From NCBI RefSeq assembly GCF_003932955.1, contig NZ_QOVY01000019.1:1-51670 (forward strand): a stretch of DNA of 51,670 nucleotides, given 5' to 3'. The DNA is from Chryseobacterium sp. SC28. Its GTDB lineage: Bacteria > Bacteroidota > Bacteroidia > Flavobacteriales > Weeksellaceae. The notes below the pieces were generated by a model. It searched no databases. It was not told the origin of the DNA and saw only the letters and a program-made list of their open reading frames with translations. Positions 27,243-35,789 of the stretch are shown in pieces. The translations under genes and the position numbers were made by a program. The stretch's first letter is position 1; each line of letters opens with the position of its first letter.

Positions 27243-27273
27243 CAAAAATAGGAATTATTTGTTAATGCGCAAA
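27243..27273 (-). promoter_or_regulatory. rpsU promoter, full consensus
   Basis: The minus strand reads TTTG, exactly 19 bp, TATTTTTG: a perfect Bacteroidota -33/-7 promoter 24 bp before the ATG. Confidence 0.8.
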
Positions 27274-27436
27274 TTTTTTGTAAAGTTAATTTACCAAAAT
27301 TGATCTAACAATCCTTTCAAAATAATATTGGATGCCAAGTAAAAACTCTGCTAAGTTTTTTGAAGTCTCTCGGCTTGCGCAAATTGTTAAATCTTGTCTG
27401 ATGTTGAATAAATGTTGATGGGATGACAAAAACCAT

Positions 27437-27519
27437 AGCCCCGATTGCAGTGGAAATCCTTTTTCTTTTTTTCAAAAAAAAAAAGAAAAAGATTGCAACG
27501 GAAAGCGGGATGAAGCTCC
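27437..27519. repeat. Intergenic stem element, copy A
   Basis: Begins AGCCCCGATTGCAGTGG, runs into the stem CTTTTTCTTTTTTT/AAAAAAAGAAAAAG, then GATTGCAACGGAAAGCGGG and ends GCTCCT. A diverged copy with the same layout lies at 43513-43597. It lies in the 349-bp gap between rpsU and pdhB, beyond the pdhB terminator; nothing else was recognised in that gap apart from the rpsU promoter. Confidence 0.7.
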
Positions 27520-27532
27520 TAAATAATTCTTC

Positions 27533-27563
27533 TAAAAACGAAAAACTCCCGAATCCGGGAGTT
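27533..27563 (-). terminator. Terminator of pdhB
   Basis: Stem AACTCCCG/CGGGAGTT with an AATC loop, followed on the minus strand by two T runs; six bases beyond the pdhB stop. Confidence 0.88.
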
Positions 27564-27568
27564 GGTTG

Positions 27569-28552
27569 TTAGGCTTTGATGTAAAGTGCTTTTTTGATTT
27601 CTTGTTTTACCTTTTCCACTTTTGGGAACCATTCTGCGAACAGCGGTGCGGAATACGGCGCGGGCGCATCGGGCGTGGTAATCCTTTTGATGGGTGCATC
27701 CAGATAGTCGAAGGCTTTCTGCTGAACCATATAGGTAATCTCGGTGGAGATGGAGGCAAACGGCCAGGATTCTTCCAAAATGACCAGCCTGTTGGTTTTC
27801 TTCACCGATTCTAAAATGGTGTCGTAATCCAACGGACGGACGGTTCTTAGATCGATCACTTCTACGGAAATGCCTTCTTTTTCGAGATCTTGTGCGGCTT
27901 GCAATGCCAATTTCATAATTTTGCCGAAGGAGACGAGGGAGACGTCTTTTCCTTCTTTTTTGATATCAGCTTTTCCGATCGGGATGTAGTATTCTTCCTC
28001 AGGAATTTCCATTTTGTCGCCGTACATCTGCTCGGATTCCATAAAAATTACCGGATCATTGTCTTGGATTGCCGATTTCAAAAGTCCTTTTGCATCATAA
28101 GGATTGGAGGGGACGATCACTTTGAGACCCGGGCAGTTGGCGTACCAGCTTTCGAATGCTTGCGAGTGCGTGGCGCCCAATTGCCCTGCAGAAGCGGTGG
28201 GGCCGCGGAAAACGATGGGGCAATTCCACTGGCCGCCGCTCATCTGGTAGATTTTAGCAGCGTTGTTGATGATTTGATCGATCGCGACGAGCGAGAAATT
28301 GAACGTCATAAATTCTACTATCGGACGATTTCCATTCATTGCGGATCCTATGGCGATTCCCGAAAAACCAAGCTCTGAGATGGGCGTATCGATGATTCTT
28401 TTGGGGCCAAACTCGTCCAGCATTCCTTTGGATGCTTTGTAGGCACCGTTGTATTCTGCAACTTCCTCTCCCATGAGAAAGATAGATTCGTCTTTACGCA
28501 TTTCCTCGCTCATTGCTTGAGCAATTACTTCACGAAATGTATATTCTTTCAT
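27569..28552 (-). CDS. pdhB: Pyruvate dehydrogenase E1 component, beta subunit
   Basis: The 327-residue E1-beta chain of the pyruvate dehydrogenase complex, which works with an alpha chain encoded elsewhere. Typical segments are MGEEVAEYNGAYKASKGM, RIIDTPISELGFSGIAIG, FRGPTASAGQLGATHSQAFE, VIDLRTVRPLD and EESWPFASISTE. The first half binds thiamine diphosphate jointly with the alpha chain. The alpha and E2 genes are not in the window. It is monocistronic, with its own promoter region and terminator. Confidence 0.94.
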   Translation of the reverse strand: MKEYTFREVIAQAMSEEMRKDESIFLMGEEVAEYNGAYKASKGMLDEFGPKRIIDTPISELGFSGIAIGSAMNGNRPIVEFMTFNFSLVAIDQIINNAAKIYQMSGGQWNCPIVFRGPTASAGQLGATHSQAFESWYANCPGLKVIVPSNPYDAKGLLKSAIQDNDPVIFMESEQMYGDKMEIPEEEYYIPIGKADIKKEGKDVSLVSFGKIMKLALQAAQDLEKEGISVEVIDLRTVRPLDYDTILESVKKTNRLVILEESWPFASISTEITYMVQQKAFDYLDAPIKRITTPDAPAPYSAPLFAEWFPKVEKVKQEIKKALYIKA

Positions 28553-28656
28553 TTGATAATGTTATGATTTTTTTGTTGACGAAATTAGAATTGCTGACTG
28601 CTTCCTCAGATCATTTTATGGTATTGAAAAATGATTTCTGACTAAATTTCGAAATA

Positions 28657-28664
28657 CAAAAGTA
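28657..28664 (-). promoter_or_regulatory. Candidate pdhB promoter -7 box
   Basis: TACTTTTG on the minus strand, 105 bp before the ATG, leaving a leader of about 100 bases. The -33 is poor. Confidence 0.4.
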
Positions 28665-28689
28665 TTAATTTTTTTATTATTTGCATAAC

Positions 28690-28715
28690 AAAAAAAGCTT
28701 CCGATAGGGAAGCTT
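28690..28715 (-). terminator. Terminator of the DUF2147 gene
   Basis: Perfect 8-bp stem AAGCTTCC/GGAAGCTT with a five-base loop and a T run on the minus strand, 26 bp after the stop. Confidence 0.85.
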
Positions 28716-28741
28716 GTTGTTAGAAGAAATATCAATGCCGG

Positions 28742-29161
28742 TTAGTTCACCTTATACCAAGTCTGGTCTCTGCCAAGCATCGAGATGCCGAGGTAGCCTC
28801 GCACGTTCAGCTTGTCGCCGTTGCGGGTAATGGTGCATTTGTACGTTTTGCCTTTTTTCGGGTCGGTGATGGTACCGCCGGTAAACTCGTTGCCTTCTTT
28901 TTTGAGGCCGCGTATAATTTCCAAACCGATTAAAGGTTTATTTTTCCGGTCATCTTTGCACGCCACGCAGTTGGCATTTTCAGGTTTTGAAAGCAACTGT
29001 ACAATTTTCCCATAATATTTCCCATCGGGTTTTTTCCAAATCTCGACGATGGATTTTGGTTTTTCGGTTTCGTCATCGATGGTTTTCCATTTTCCTTCGA
29101 TTTGCGCAAACGACAGCACGCCGATTAGCGACAGGGCGAAGGTTGTAATTAATTTTTTCAT
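28742..29161 (-). CDS. DUF2147 family exported protein
   Basis: The 139-residue product has a signal peptide (MKKLITTFALSLIGVLSFAQ). The mature part shows the DUF2147 pattern: GKWKTIDDETEKPKSIVEI, YYGKIVQL, CVACKDDRKNKPLIGL, ITDPKKGKTYKC and LNVRGYLGISMLGRDQTW. It probably folds as a small lipocalin-like beta-barrel in the periplasm. Function is unknown. The CVAC pair may bind metal or form a disulfide. Confidence 0.9.
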   Translation of the reverse strand: MKKLITTFALSLIGVLSFAQIEGKWKTIDDETEKPKSIVEIWKKPDGKYYGKIVQLLSKPENANCVACKDDRKNKPLIGLEIIRGLKKEGNEFTGGTITDPKKGKTYKCTITRNGDKLNVRGYLGISMLGRDQTWYKVN

Positions 29162-29233
29162 TGTCTTTTTATTTTTTTAGTTTGGTTTTGGTTAGATAAA
29201 CATTTTATATTGTTAACTTTAAATTAACATTGA

Positions 29234-29264
29234 TAAATGTATAAATTAATTTCAATCCGGCAAA
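29234..29264 (-). promoter_or_regulatory. Promoter of the DUF2147 gene
   Basis: On the minus strand TTTG, 19 bp, TACATTTA (one mismatch to TAnnTTTG), giving a leader of about 65 bases. Confidence 0.6.
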
Positions 29265-29418
29265 TATTTTTTGCTATACAGAGCATAGGTTTAAAAAATA
29301 AGGACAAGACTGCTTTTAAACAGAGATTAATTTTGAAAAAAAATTGACAATTCTGCGCGCTTGATGCCGCCTCTCCACTTAATAATTTTTGGAGCAACCA
29401 AAACACAGACAAATTTGC

Positions 29419-29426
29419 TATTTTTG
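29419..29426 (+). promoter_or_regulatory. pssA promoter -7 box, likely leaderless transcript
   Basis: Perfect TATTTTTG ending four bases before the ATG at 29431, so transcription would begin at or next to the start codon. No -33 TTTG at the usual distance. Confidence 0.5.
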
Positions 29427-29430
29427 CGCT

Positions 29431-30144
29431 ATGACATTCATCAAAAACAATCTTGCCAATGCCTTTACTTTGGGAAATCTTTTCTCGGGCTGCGTCGGGA
29501 TTGTTCATTTACTAAGTGGCGATTATCAAACCACGGCCATTTGCATCATCATATCATTGGTTCTCGATTTTTTCGACGGATTTATTGCCAGAGCTACGAA
29601 TTCCGGCAGTAATCTGGGTACGCAGTTGGACTCTTTGGCAGATGTTGTAAGCTTCGGTTTCCTGCCAGGAGTTGCAATGATGAAAATGTTGGAACCTTTC
29701 GGAAACCATTTTTTGGGAATCGAATTACCGTTTGAAATCAAATATTTTGGGTTTCTCATCACGCTTTTCTCTTGTCTCAGATTAGCGATTTTTAATTTAG
29801 ATGAGGAGCAACAATACTATTTCAAAGGTTTGAATACGCCGAGCAACACCATTTTGATTTTTGGATTATTTTACGCATTCGAAGAAACGGGGACGTTTGG
29901 TTTTTTATTCGATCGTGCATTTTATTTGTTGGCGCTAACCGTTCTTTCATCTTGGCTTCTCATCAGTCCCATCAAAATGATTGCAATGAAATTCAAATCC
30001 AAAAAAATAGAAGATAATTATCCAAAACTGGCTTTGTTAATCGGTGGTATTTTGATTTTATTAATTTTCAAAACCATCGGAATTCCTTTAATCATCCTCT
30101 ATTACATTTTGATTTCATTAATTTTTCAAAACCAACTGAAGTAG
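29431..30144 (+). CDS. pssA: CDP-diacylglycerol--serine O-phosphatidyltransferase
   Basis: Makes phosphatidylserine, the precursor of phosphatidylethanolamine, in the inner membrane. The CDP-alcohol phosphotransferase motif is complete near residue 46: LDFFDGFIARATNSGSNLG, then TQLDSLAD. About seven membrane segments fill 237 residues. I choose the ATG at 29431 (MTFIKNNLANAFTLGNLFSG) because it matches the family N-terminus; the ATG at 29389 would run through the promoter. Confidence 0.93.
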   Translation: MTFIKNNLANAFTLGNLFSGCVGIVHLLSGDYQTTAICIIISLVLDFFDGFIARATNSGSNLGTQLDSLADVVSFGFLPGVAMMKMLEPFGNHFLGIELPFEIKYFGFLITLFSCLRLAIFNLDEEQQYYFKGLNTPSNTILIFGLFYAFEETGTFGFLFDRAFYLLALTVLSSWLLISPIKMIAMKFKSKKIEDNYPKLALLIGGILILLIFKTIGIPLIILYYILISLIFQNQLK

Positions 30145-30199
30145 AAATGAGAAGTTAGAAATTAGAAATTAGAATAATCATTCATCAAATTATAAATAA

Positions 30200-30964
30200 A
30201 TGAACTTAAAACTTTATAAACCACTTTGCATCTTCGATCTGGAAACCACGGGAACCAGGATCGGCAAAGACCGAATCGTGGAAATTTGTATTCTGAAAGT
30301 GAATCCCGATGCTTCCCGAGAAAGCAGAACTTGGCTCGTAAATCCGGAAATGCCAATTTCCAAAGAATCCTCGGCGATCCACGGCATTTATGATAAAGAT
30401 GTCGCCAATGCGCCTACTTTCCAAGAAATTGCGCCAAAAATTATGGAGATGATAGCGGGGGCAGACCTCGGCGGATTCAACTCCAACCGGTTTGACATTC
30501 CGCTTTTGGCAGAAGAGTTTTTGCGTGCAGGTTTTGATTTCGATTTGAGTAAAATCAAACTCGTAGATGTGCAAACGATCTATCACAAATTGGAGCCCAG
30601 AAATCTCTCCGCGGCGTACAATTTTTATTGTCAAAAAACTTTGGAAAACGCGCATTCTGCCGAAGCGGATGTTTTGGCAACCTTCGAAGTCTTGGATGCG
30701 CAGGTTGGTCATTACGAGGATTTGCCTAATGAAGTGGCCGGTTTGAGCGAACTGTCTTTCCACAACCGGTTTGCCGATCTGGCCGGGATGATTCATTTTA
30801 ATGAAAAAGACGAAGAGATTTTTGCGTTCGGAAAATACAAAGGGCAGGTGGTAAAAGAGGTTTTCCAAAAAGATCTGGGCTACTACGGCTGGCTTCAAAG
30901 TGCTGATTTTCCGCTTTATACCAAAAAGATATTTACCAAAATCCAGTTGAAGTCGAGGTTCTAA
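30200..30964 (+). CDS. DEDDh 3'-5' exonuclease, DNA polymerase III epsilon-like
   Basis: The 254-residue product has an N-terminal exonuclease domain with the four metal-binding acids: IFDLETTGT (Asp, Glu), SNRFDIPLL (Asp) and HSAEADVLAT (His, Asp). Residues about 205-250 (FAFGKYKGQVVKEV, YYGWLQSADFPLY) resemble the small DUF3820 domain found after some exonucleases. It could proofread or trim nucleic acid ends; it is not long enough to carry a polymerase or GIY-YIG domain. Confidence 0.9.
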   Translation: MNLKLYKPLCIFDLETTGTRIGKDRIVEICILKVNPDASRESRTWLVNPEMPISKESSAIHGIYDKDVANAPTFQEIAPKIMEMIAGADLGGFNSNRFDIPLLAEEFLRAGFDFDLSKIKLVDVQTIYHKLEPRNLSAAYNFYCQKTLENAHSAEADVLATFEVLDAQVGHYEDLPNEVAGLSELSFHNRFADLAGMIHFNEKDEEIFAFGKYKGQVVKEVFQKDLGYYGWLQSADFPLYTKKIFTKIQLKSRF

Positions 30965-31039
30965 ATAGAGCAATTTTAAAAATTTAACAATGCAAGCGAT
31001 TGTTACATTGATAGACTATTAAATTATGACATTAATCTT

Positions 31040-31648
31040 ATGAAAATTATCTGCGTTGGAAGAAATTATGGCGAGCACGCGAAAGAATTGGGAAACGATA
31101 TTCCCGAGGACCCTGTCATTTTTATGAAACCCGATACGGCAATCCTGAAAAAAGGCTCTGATTTTTACCTTCCCGAATTTTCGGAGGACATCCATTACGA
31201 ATTGGAAGTGGTGCTGAAAATCTCGAAAGGTGGGAAATATATCCGGAAAGAAAATGCTGCGGCTCATTTCGAAGAGATTGCTTTGGGCATCGATTTCACT
31301 GCCAGAGACATTCAGAGCAGGCTGAAGGCCAAGGGGTTGCCTTGGGAATTAGCCAAAGCATTTGACGGATCGGCGGTGGTGTCGGATTTTGTATCGAAAG
31401 AAAATTATGATTTGCAAAACCTTAATTTTTCATTAACGAAAAATCGCGAGAAAGTTCAGGACGGCAATACAGGCGACATGATTTTCAGTTTCTCGGATAT
31501 TATCGCTTTTGCTTCCCAATATTTCACTTTGCGAGTGGGCGATTTGATTTTTACCGGCACGCCAAAGGGCGTGGGACAAGTTTTAGAAAACGATTTGTTG
31601 GAAGCATTTTTGGAGGAGAAAAAACTCTTTTCTCTCAGGATTCAATAA
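31040..31648 (+). CDS. Fumarylacetoacetate hydrolase family protein
   Basis: The 202-residue product starts MKIICVGRNYGEHAKELGN and carries the metal-binding ExE motif (HYELEVVLKI) and Asp in ALGIDFTARDIQ. RVGDLIFTGTPKGVGQV is the conserved C-terminal motif. The family covers acylpyruvate hydrolases, oxaloacetate decarboxylases and tautomerases; bacterial short forms are often acylpyruvases. The exact substrate is uncertain and there are no catabolic neighbours. Confidence 0.9.
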   Translation: MKIICVGRNYGEHAKELGNDIPEDPVIFMKPDTAILKKGSDFYLPEFSEDIHYELEVVLKISKGGKYIRKENAAAHFEEIALGIDFTARDIQSRLKAKGLPWELAKAFDGSAVVSDFVSKENYDLQNLNFSLTKNREKVQDGNTGDMIFSFSDIIAFASQYFTLRVGDLIFTGTPKGVGQVLENDLLEAFLEEKKLFSLRIQ

Positions 31649-31729
31649 TCAAAATTGTTGACGGTTATCAGTTTTGCGCCAAGGACAATGGCTACATTTT
31701 TGCTCATTTTTTAATATAAACTATAGGTT

Positions 31730-32173
31730 ATGAAAAAAATTATTTTACCTGTCGATTTTTCCGACAGTTCCAACCAATTAGTGGATTACGCCATCGGTTT
31801 CGCTAAGGAAATCAATGCGGAAATCCTATTGATACACGTTGCTGCTGCCGATATTGGATTCGTTATCGGCGATATGGGTTTCCAATATTTTCCGGAAGTA
31901 GAGGAAAACGAAATGAAATACGAATTAAAAGAACTTCATAAACTGCAAGAAAAAGTGCTTGCCAACGGCGTGCAGTGCTCTCATATTTTGAAACAAGGCA
32001 TCCCGGGCGACACGATTCTGGAATATGCGGCTGAAAACTCTGCTGATTACATCGTGATAGGATCGCACGGAAGAAGTGGTTTCTATGATGTTTTTATCGG
32101 AAGTCTGACGAAAGAAATTACCAAAAAATCTAAGATTCCGGTTTTGGTGGTTCCTTGTCACGATGAAAATTAA
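31730..32173 (+). CDS. Universal stress protein, UspA family
   Basis: Single-domain 147-residue protein: KKIILPVDFSDSSNQLVDYA at the start and the ATP-binding signature GSHGRSGFYDVFIGSLTKEI near the end. Such proteins aid survival in stress and often bind ATP. It is followed by a terminator shared with the converging small membrane protein gene. Confidence 0.92.
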   Translation: MKKIILPVDFSDSSNQLVDYAIGFAKEINAEILLIHVAAADIGFVIGDMGFQYFPEVEENEMKYELKELHKLQEKVLANGVQCSHILKQGIPGDTILEYAAENSADYIVIGSHGRSGFYDVFIGSLTKEITKKSKIPVLVVPCHDEN

Positions 32174-32203
32174 GGGAAGGCTTGAAGGGAGAAAAAAAAT
32201 ACG

Positions 32204-32236
32204 AAACCCATCTTGCGAGAAACAGGACGGGTTTTT
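32204..32236. terminator. Terminator between uspA-like gene and the DUF6341-like gene
   Basis: Stem AAACCC/GGGTTT with further TC/GA pairing across a mismatch, then five T residues; an A run on the left gives possible action on both strands. Confidence 0.6.
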
Positions 32237-32260
32237 AGTGATGACAACTCGAATGATTTT

Positions 32261-32494
32261 TTAACCTTCGTTTTTATAAATTTTGGGATCGTAATAAGGA
32301 TGTTTTCCTTCTGTGGGAGAGTGGTATTCTCTGTCTTCTTGGCCGCCCAGCTTCACTACCAAAACATAACACCAGTAAACGAAAAATCCCATTGCTACAA
32401 GAAATAATACCCAATTGAGAACATTTCCAAAAAGATCAAAAAATCCGAAAGACCATTTGAAAGCATCACTCAACGCCAACCAGAAAGATGTCAT
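32261..32494 (-). CDS. Small membrane protein, DUF6341-like
   Basis: The 77-residue product has one hydrophobic helix (LFLVAMGFFVYWCYVLVVKL) between a short N-terminal aromatic region and a polar tail GGQEDREYHSPTEGKHPYYD. Similar flavobacterial proteins lie beside a DUF6427 gene, as here (divergent, 43 bp apart). They are sometimes mislabelled uracil phosphoribosyltransferase, but the protein has no such domain. Function unknown. Confidence 0.75.
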   Translation of the reverse strand: MTSFWLALSDAFKWSFGFFDLFGNVLNWVLFLVAMGFFVYWCYVLVVKLGGQEDREYHSPTEGKHPYYDPKIYKNEG

Positions 32495-32513
32495 AATTTT
32501 TCTTTATTTAAAT

Positions 32514-32521
32514 TAACTTTG
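32514..32521 (+). promoter_or_regulatory. Promoter -7 box of the DUF6427 gene
   Basis: TAACTTTG ends 16 bp before the ATG at 32538, predicting a leader of about ten bases. Confidence 0.45.
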
Positions 32522-32537
32522 CACAAATTTATAAAAA

Positions 32538-33443
32538 ATGTTTCGATTACTTTCAAAAGAAAGCAATATTTTTTCTGTACCCGCGTATATCGGATTTTTG
32601 TTTTTGATTTTCCTCTCGCTTAACCTGTTGGATTTCAAAAGCATCAATGTCATTTCGACCATTATTACGTTTACAGGAATCAGCTTGGGATATTTTTTAT
32701 TCAACACCATAGCACTCAATCGGTTTTCGCATCTTCCGCTCTTTCTCTACACGCTTTTTGTGGCAGCATTCTACGACGGCACCATAGATATGGGACTCAG
32801 CATCACTTTTTTGACGAGTTCAATTGTACTGCTGATTTTGACGAGCCAGAACGATCAGTTGCGAAAAAGTTCCTATATGCTTGTAGGCGCGCTTTTAGCG
32901 TTCACATTTCTGGTTTTTCCGCCGAGCTGGCCAATGACCGTCTTCGTGATTTTTCATATCATAGGCACTTCTGCAAGAGTTGGTCTTAATCTGTTCCGCC
33001 TGTTATTTGGTTCAATACTTATCGTGCTGTGTTATTTTGGATTGATGTATCTGATTGGATACACCACTTGGGACAGTTCCTTTTTTCCATTTTCAATCTC
33101 ATTTGAAATGCCAAAAAGTTATGATCCTTTATACTTTCTGATTCCTATTATTGTGATGATCCTCTATGCGCTCGCAGATCATTTCAAACATTACAACGAA
33201 AAGAGCCCGATCAGCCGGTACAAATATACTTTTGTGCTCGTCTTTTCCTTGGCTCAATTGATTACCATCATTTTCTATATGGGGGTTCAGTACGAGTATC
33301 TTTTACTATTGGCTTTGCCAACGAGCATTATTATCAGCAGAATGCTTCTTTTCCTACCTAAGTATTGGATGCAGGAATTAGGACTTTGGATGGTGGTTTT
33401 TTGTCTGGCAGCATTTAAAATTGCTATTTTTGTACATTACTAA
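32538..33443 (+). CDS. DUF6427-like polytopic membrane protein
   Basis: The 301-residue product consists almost wholly of about nine to ten membrane helices, starting MFRLLSKESNIFSVPAYIGF. It has the layout of flavobacterial DUF6427 proteins. Charged residues are concentrated in two loops (residues about 110-116 and 215-227). No transporter motif is recognised. Downstream, 12 bp away, is the DUF3109 gene, so the two are probably one transcript. Confidence 0.75.
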   Translation: MFRLLSKESNIFSVPAYIGFLFLIFLSLNLLDFKSINVISTIITFTGISLGYFLFNTIALNRFSHLPLFLYTLFVAAFYDGTIDMGLSITFLTSSIVLLILTSQNDQLRKSSYMLVGALLAFTFLVFPPSWPMTVFVIFHIIGTSARVGLNLFRLLFGSILIVLCYFGLMYLIGYTTWDSSFFPFSISFEMPKSYDPLYFLIPIIVMILYALADHFKHYNEKSPISRYKYTFVLVFSLAQLITIIFYMGVQYEYLLLLALPTSIIISRMLLFLPKYWMQELGLWMVVFCLAAFKIAIFVHY

Positions 33444-33455
33444 ATTGGATGTAGG

Positions 33456-34040
33456 ATGGTTCAAATTGATGATAAACTGATTTCCGAAGATATATTTTCA
33501 GAAAGCTTTGTTTGCAACCTCAGCAAATGCAAAGGCGCTTGCTGCGTGGATGGTGACACCGGTGCTCCGCTGGATAAAGAAGAATTGGCCATTCTGGAAG
33601 AAATTTTCCCTAAAATAAAATCATATTTACGGCCGGAAGGCGTGCAAGCCATCGAAGAATTGGGAACTTGGGTCGTAGATCCGTATGACGGGGGCTACGT
33701 CACCACCTTGGTAAACGGAAGCGAATGCGCTTACGTGATTTTTGATGAAAAAGGAGTCACCAAATGTGGCATCGAAAAAGCCTATGAAGATGGCGCCATC
33801 GATTGGAAAAAACCTATTTCCTGCCATCTCTACCCTATCCGTGTGAACGAATACAAAACCTTCACCGCGCTCAATTATCACGAGTGGGATATCTGCAATG
33901 ATGCCTGTACTTTGGGAAAAGAATTGCAGGTCAGGATCTATCAATTTCTGAAAGAACCGCTCATCCGAAAATACGGCGAAGAGTTCTACAAAACCCTGTG
34001 CGAGGCGGCAGAAGAATGGGAAAAGGAATACAATTCATAA
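33456..34040 (+). CDS. DUF3109 family protein
   Basis: The 194-residue soluble protein is rich in conserved cysteines: CNLSKCKGACCVDGDTGAP near residues 22-40, then SECAYVIF, KCGIEK, SCHLYPIRV and CNDACTLG. This is the DUF3109 pattern, related to zinc- or iron-sulfur-binding CxxxCxxxC proteins. Family function is unknown. A -7 box TATTTTTG at 33425-33432 inside the end of the previous gene could give extra transcription. Confidence 0.88.
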   Translation: MVQIDDKLISEDIFSESFVCNLSKCKGACCVDGDTGAPLDKEELAILEEIFPKIKSYLRPEGVQAIEELGTWVVDPYDGGYVTTLVNGSECAYVIFDEKGVTKCGIEKAYEDGAIDWKKPISCHLYPIRVNEYKTFTALNYHEWDICNDACTLGKELQVRIYQFLKEPLIRKYGEEFYKTLCEAAEEWEKEYNS

Positions 34041-34063
34041 AAAATTTAGCCTCACTATTTTAC

Positions 34064-34096
34064 AAAAAAAAAGAATCCTGATTGGGATTCTCTTTT
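34064..34096. terminator. Bidirectional terminator
   Basis: Seven-pair stem AGAATCC/GGATTCT with a loop of six bases; nine A residues on one side and TCTTTTT on the other. It lies between converging genes. Confidence 0.82.
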
Positions 34097-34121
34097 TCTA
34101 AGTTTAAGCTGTAAAAATAAA

Positions 34122-34772
34122 TTATAATTTAAACTCATCATCGGAAATTGGCGGGTTGATTTTGATATCCGAGTTCTTCACGTTGATTTCTTGCCCCGCC
34201 ATATCCATCGTCATCTCTTCAACGAATTTGATGCCGTCCACATCTGTATATTTAATGATGGTAGCACCTCCTTTTGCACTTTCTGTTTTATAAAGCAATC
34301 CTGTTGTCACATCAAAATAATATTTGGAGTCGTCAGAAGTCAGCACATAATAATCCTTGCCTTCCAACTGTATTTTCTCCACCGTTTTCATTTTCGCCGG
34401 ATCCAGTCCGAGCGCTTCTATCACTTTCGATGTTTTCAGTTTCGCAATCTGGTCTTCCGGAAAGTCTGCTTTCTGACCCATTTGGTTGGCATAGCCCTTT
34501 TCGCCATCAAAAACCTGCACCCACTCTTGTCCCATGATGTCTTGGGTCGATTTATATTTGTTGTCCTTCTTGATGGTTTTTCCTTCAAACTCCATCCCCA
34601 TCGCACTGATGGTATTTTTCATAGAAAGTGTTTTTACAGATTCCAATTTTTCCTTACCTCCGAGGGCGGTAACATAGTTATCTATAATTTGTTTGGCCGT
34701 TGGCAATGCTTGGGCAGACATAGTGGCAACTATCATCAGAGAAAGCGCAAATGTCAAAATAATTCTTTTCAT
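34122..34772 (-). CDS. Periplasmic LolA/LolB-like outer-membrane lipoprotein-sorting-type protein
   Basis: The 216-residue product begins with a signal peptide (MKRIILTFALSLMIVATMSAQ), followed by AKQIIDNYVTALGGKEKLES and a run of beta strands (GKTIKKDNKYKSTQDIMGQ, KGYANQMGQKADF, YYVLTSDDSKYYFDVTTGL). This pattern is common to Bacteroidota LolA-like proteins that bind lipids; a role in carrying lipoproteins is not proven. The ATG at 34772 gives a proper signal peptide; the one at 34784 adds four residues. Confidence 0.8.
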   Translation of the reverse strand: MKRIILTFALSLMIVATMSAQALPTAKQIIDNYVTALGGKEKLESVKTLSMKNTISAMGMEFEGKTIKKDNKYKSTQDIMGQEWVQVFDGEKGYANQMGQKADFPEDQIAKLKTSKVIEALGLDPAKMKTVEKIQLEGKDYYVLTSDDSKYYFDVTTGLLYKTESAKGGATIIKYTDVDGIKFVEEMTMDMAGQEINVKNSDIKINPPISDDEFKL

Positions 34773-34912
34773 AATTAACGTCAATTTTTCTTAAACAAAA
34801 GTAACTAAATTCTGAGTACATTGCTTTCATTTTCAAATAATTTTAAATAATCGATTGATATTTTCAAGACGGAATCGGCCAAAATCGATTTAAACCTATA
34901 ACGAAAAAATGA

Positions 34913-34920
34913 TATTTTTG
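34913..34920 (+). promoter_or_regulatory. Promoter -7 box of the GH25 gene
   Basis: TATTTTTG ends eight bases before the ATG at 34929; a near -33 (TTTA, 20-bp spacer) precedes it. The transcript would be leaderless or almost so. Confidence 0.5.
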
Positions 34921-34928
34921 CAAAACCT

Positions 34929-35789
34929 ATGGCTATTGGAACTCTAAAAAGAAAGAGAAGTATTCATCAAAGAAGAAAAAAGGCCTTCCTCAAAAAGCGC
35001 TGGATTCTCCTCATCATACTTGCGTTTTCTTTGCTTGCAACGGGATTTTATCTCAGACAAAAGATCGGCTATTATTTTTCCTATTACCTCGGCAAACGCT
35101 TTCAACATAAAGATCTTAGCAATACCGAATGGGAAACCGCGAGAATAGACAGAATCGTGGGGCTGTATGCCAACCAAACTTTCGGTTTCGATTTGTCTCA
35201 TTATCAAAAAAAAGAAGATATCCAGTGGGACAGCCTCAGCATCGGCAACCGGACTATTCCTTTGAAGTTTGTGATTCTGCGAGCCAGTATGGGAAACCGA
35301 AAGCTGGACGCCTATTTTGACCATTTCTGGCAAACGGCCAAGGCCCATAATTTGATCCGCGGTGCCTACCATTTTTATCGTCCGGACGAAGATCCTGTGA
35401 TGCAGGCCAATTCTTACCTTTCCGTCGCGAAATTGGAATCGGGAGATCTGCCTCCAATCCTCGATATAGAAAAAGCGCCAAGAAAAAAGTCGAAAGAAGA
35501 ATTGGTTTCTGATCTCAAAATTTGGATCAAAATAATGGAAGAAACCTATGGCGAAAAACCAATTATCTACACCTATTATCACTTTTACAAAGATTACTTG
35601 AAAGGCAAATTCGATGATTATCCGCTTTGGCTGGCAAATTACAATGATGTGCCGATGCCCTCTCCGGATGACGAATTTCAGTTTTGGCAATTCTCCGAAA
35701 ATGGCATTGTTTATGGCATTAATTCCAAAGTAGATCTTGATATTTACAATGGAAATCTTTGGAGTTTGAAAATGCTGACGATTGATTAG
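34929..35789 (+). CDS. GH25 family lysozyme-type muramidase, membrane-anchored
   Basis: The 286-residue product has a very basic N-terminus (KRKRSIHQRRKKAF), one membrane anchor (WILLIILAFSLLATGFYL) and a GH25 catalytic domain from about residue 80. Family landmarks are FGFDLSHYQ, RGAYHFYRP, the DxE catalytic pair in PPILDIEKAP, YTYYHFY, LWLANYND and FWQFSENG. It probably cleaves peptidoglycan in the periplasm. It stands alone. Confidence 0.9.
   Translation: MAIGTLKRKRSIHQRRKKAFLKKRWILLIILAFSLLATGFYLRQKIGYYFSYYLGKRFQHKDLSNTEWETARIDRIVGLYANQTFGFDLSHYQKKEDIQWDSLSIGNRTIPLKFVILRASMGNRKLDAYFDHFWQTAKAHNLIRGAYHFYRPDEDPVMQANSYLSVAKLESGDLPPILDIEKAPRKKSKEELVSDLKIWIKIMEETYGEKPIIYTYYHFYKDYLKGKFDDYPLWLANYNDVPMPSPDDEFQFWQFSENGIVYGINSKVDLDIYNGNLWSLKMLTID

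Noticed and set aside
30206-30973. 255-codon minus-strand frame opposite the exonuclease
   Set aside because: The plus strand carries all catalytic motifs of an exonuclease; the other strand shows no domain.
34191-34778. 195-codon plus-strand frame opposite the LolA-like gene
   Set aside because: The minus strand has a signal peptide and a coherent fold; the plus strand is rich in Phe/His/Cys, as expected of a shadow.
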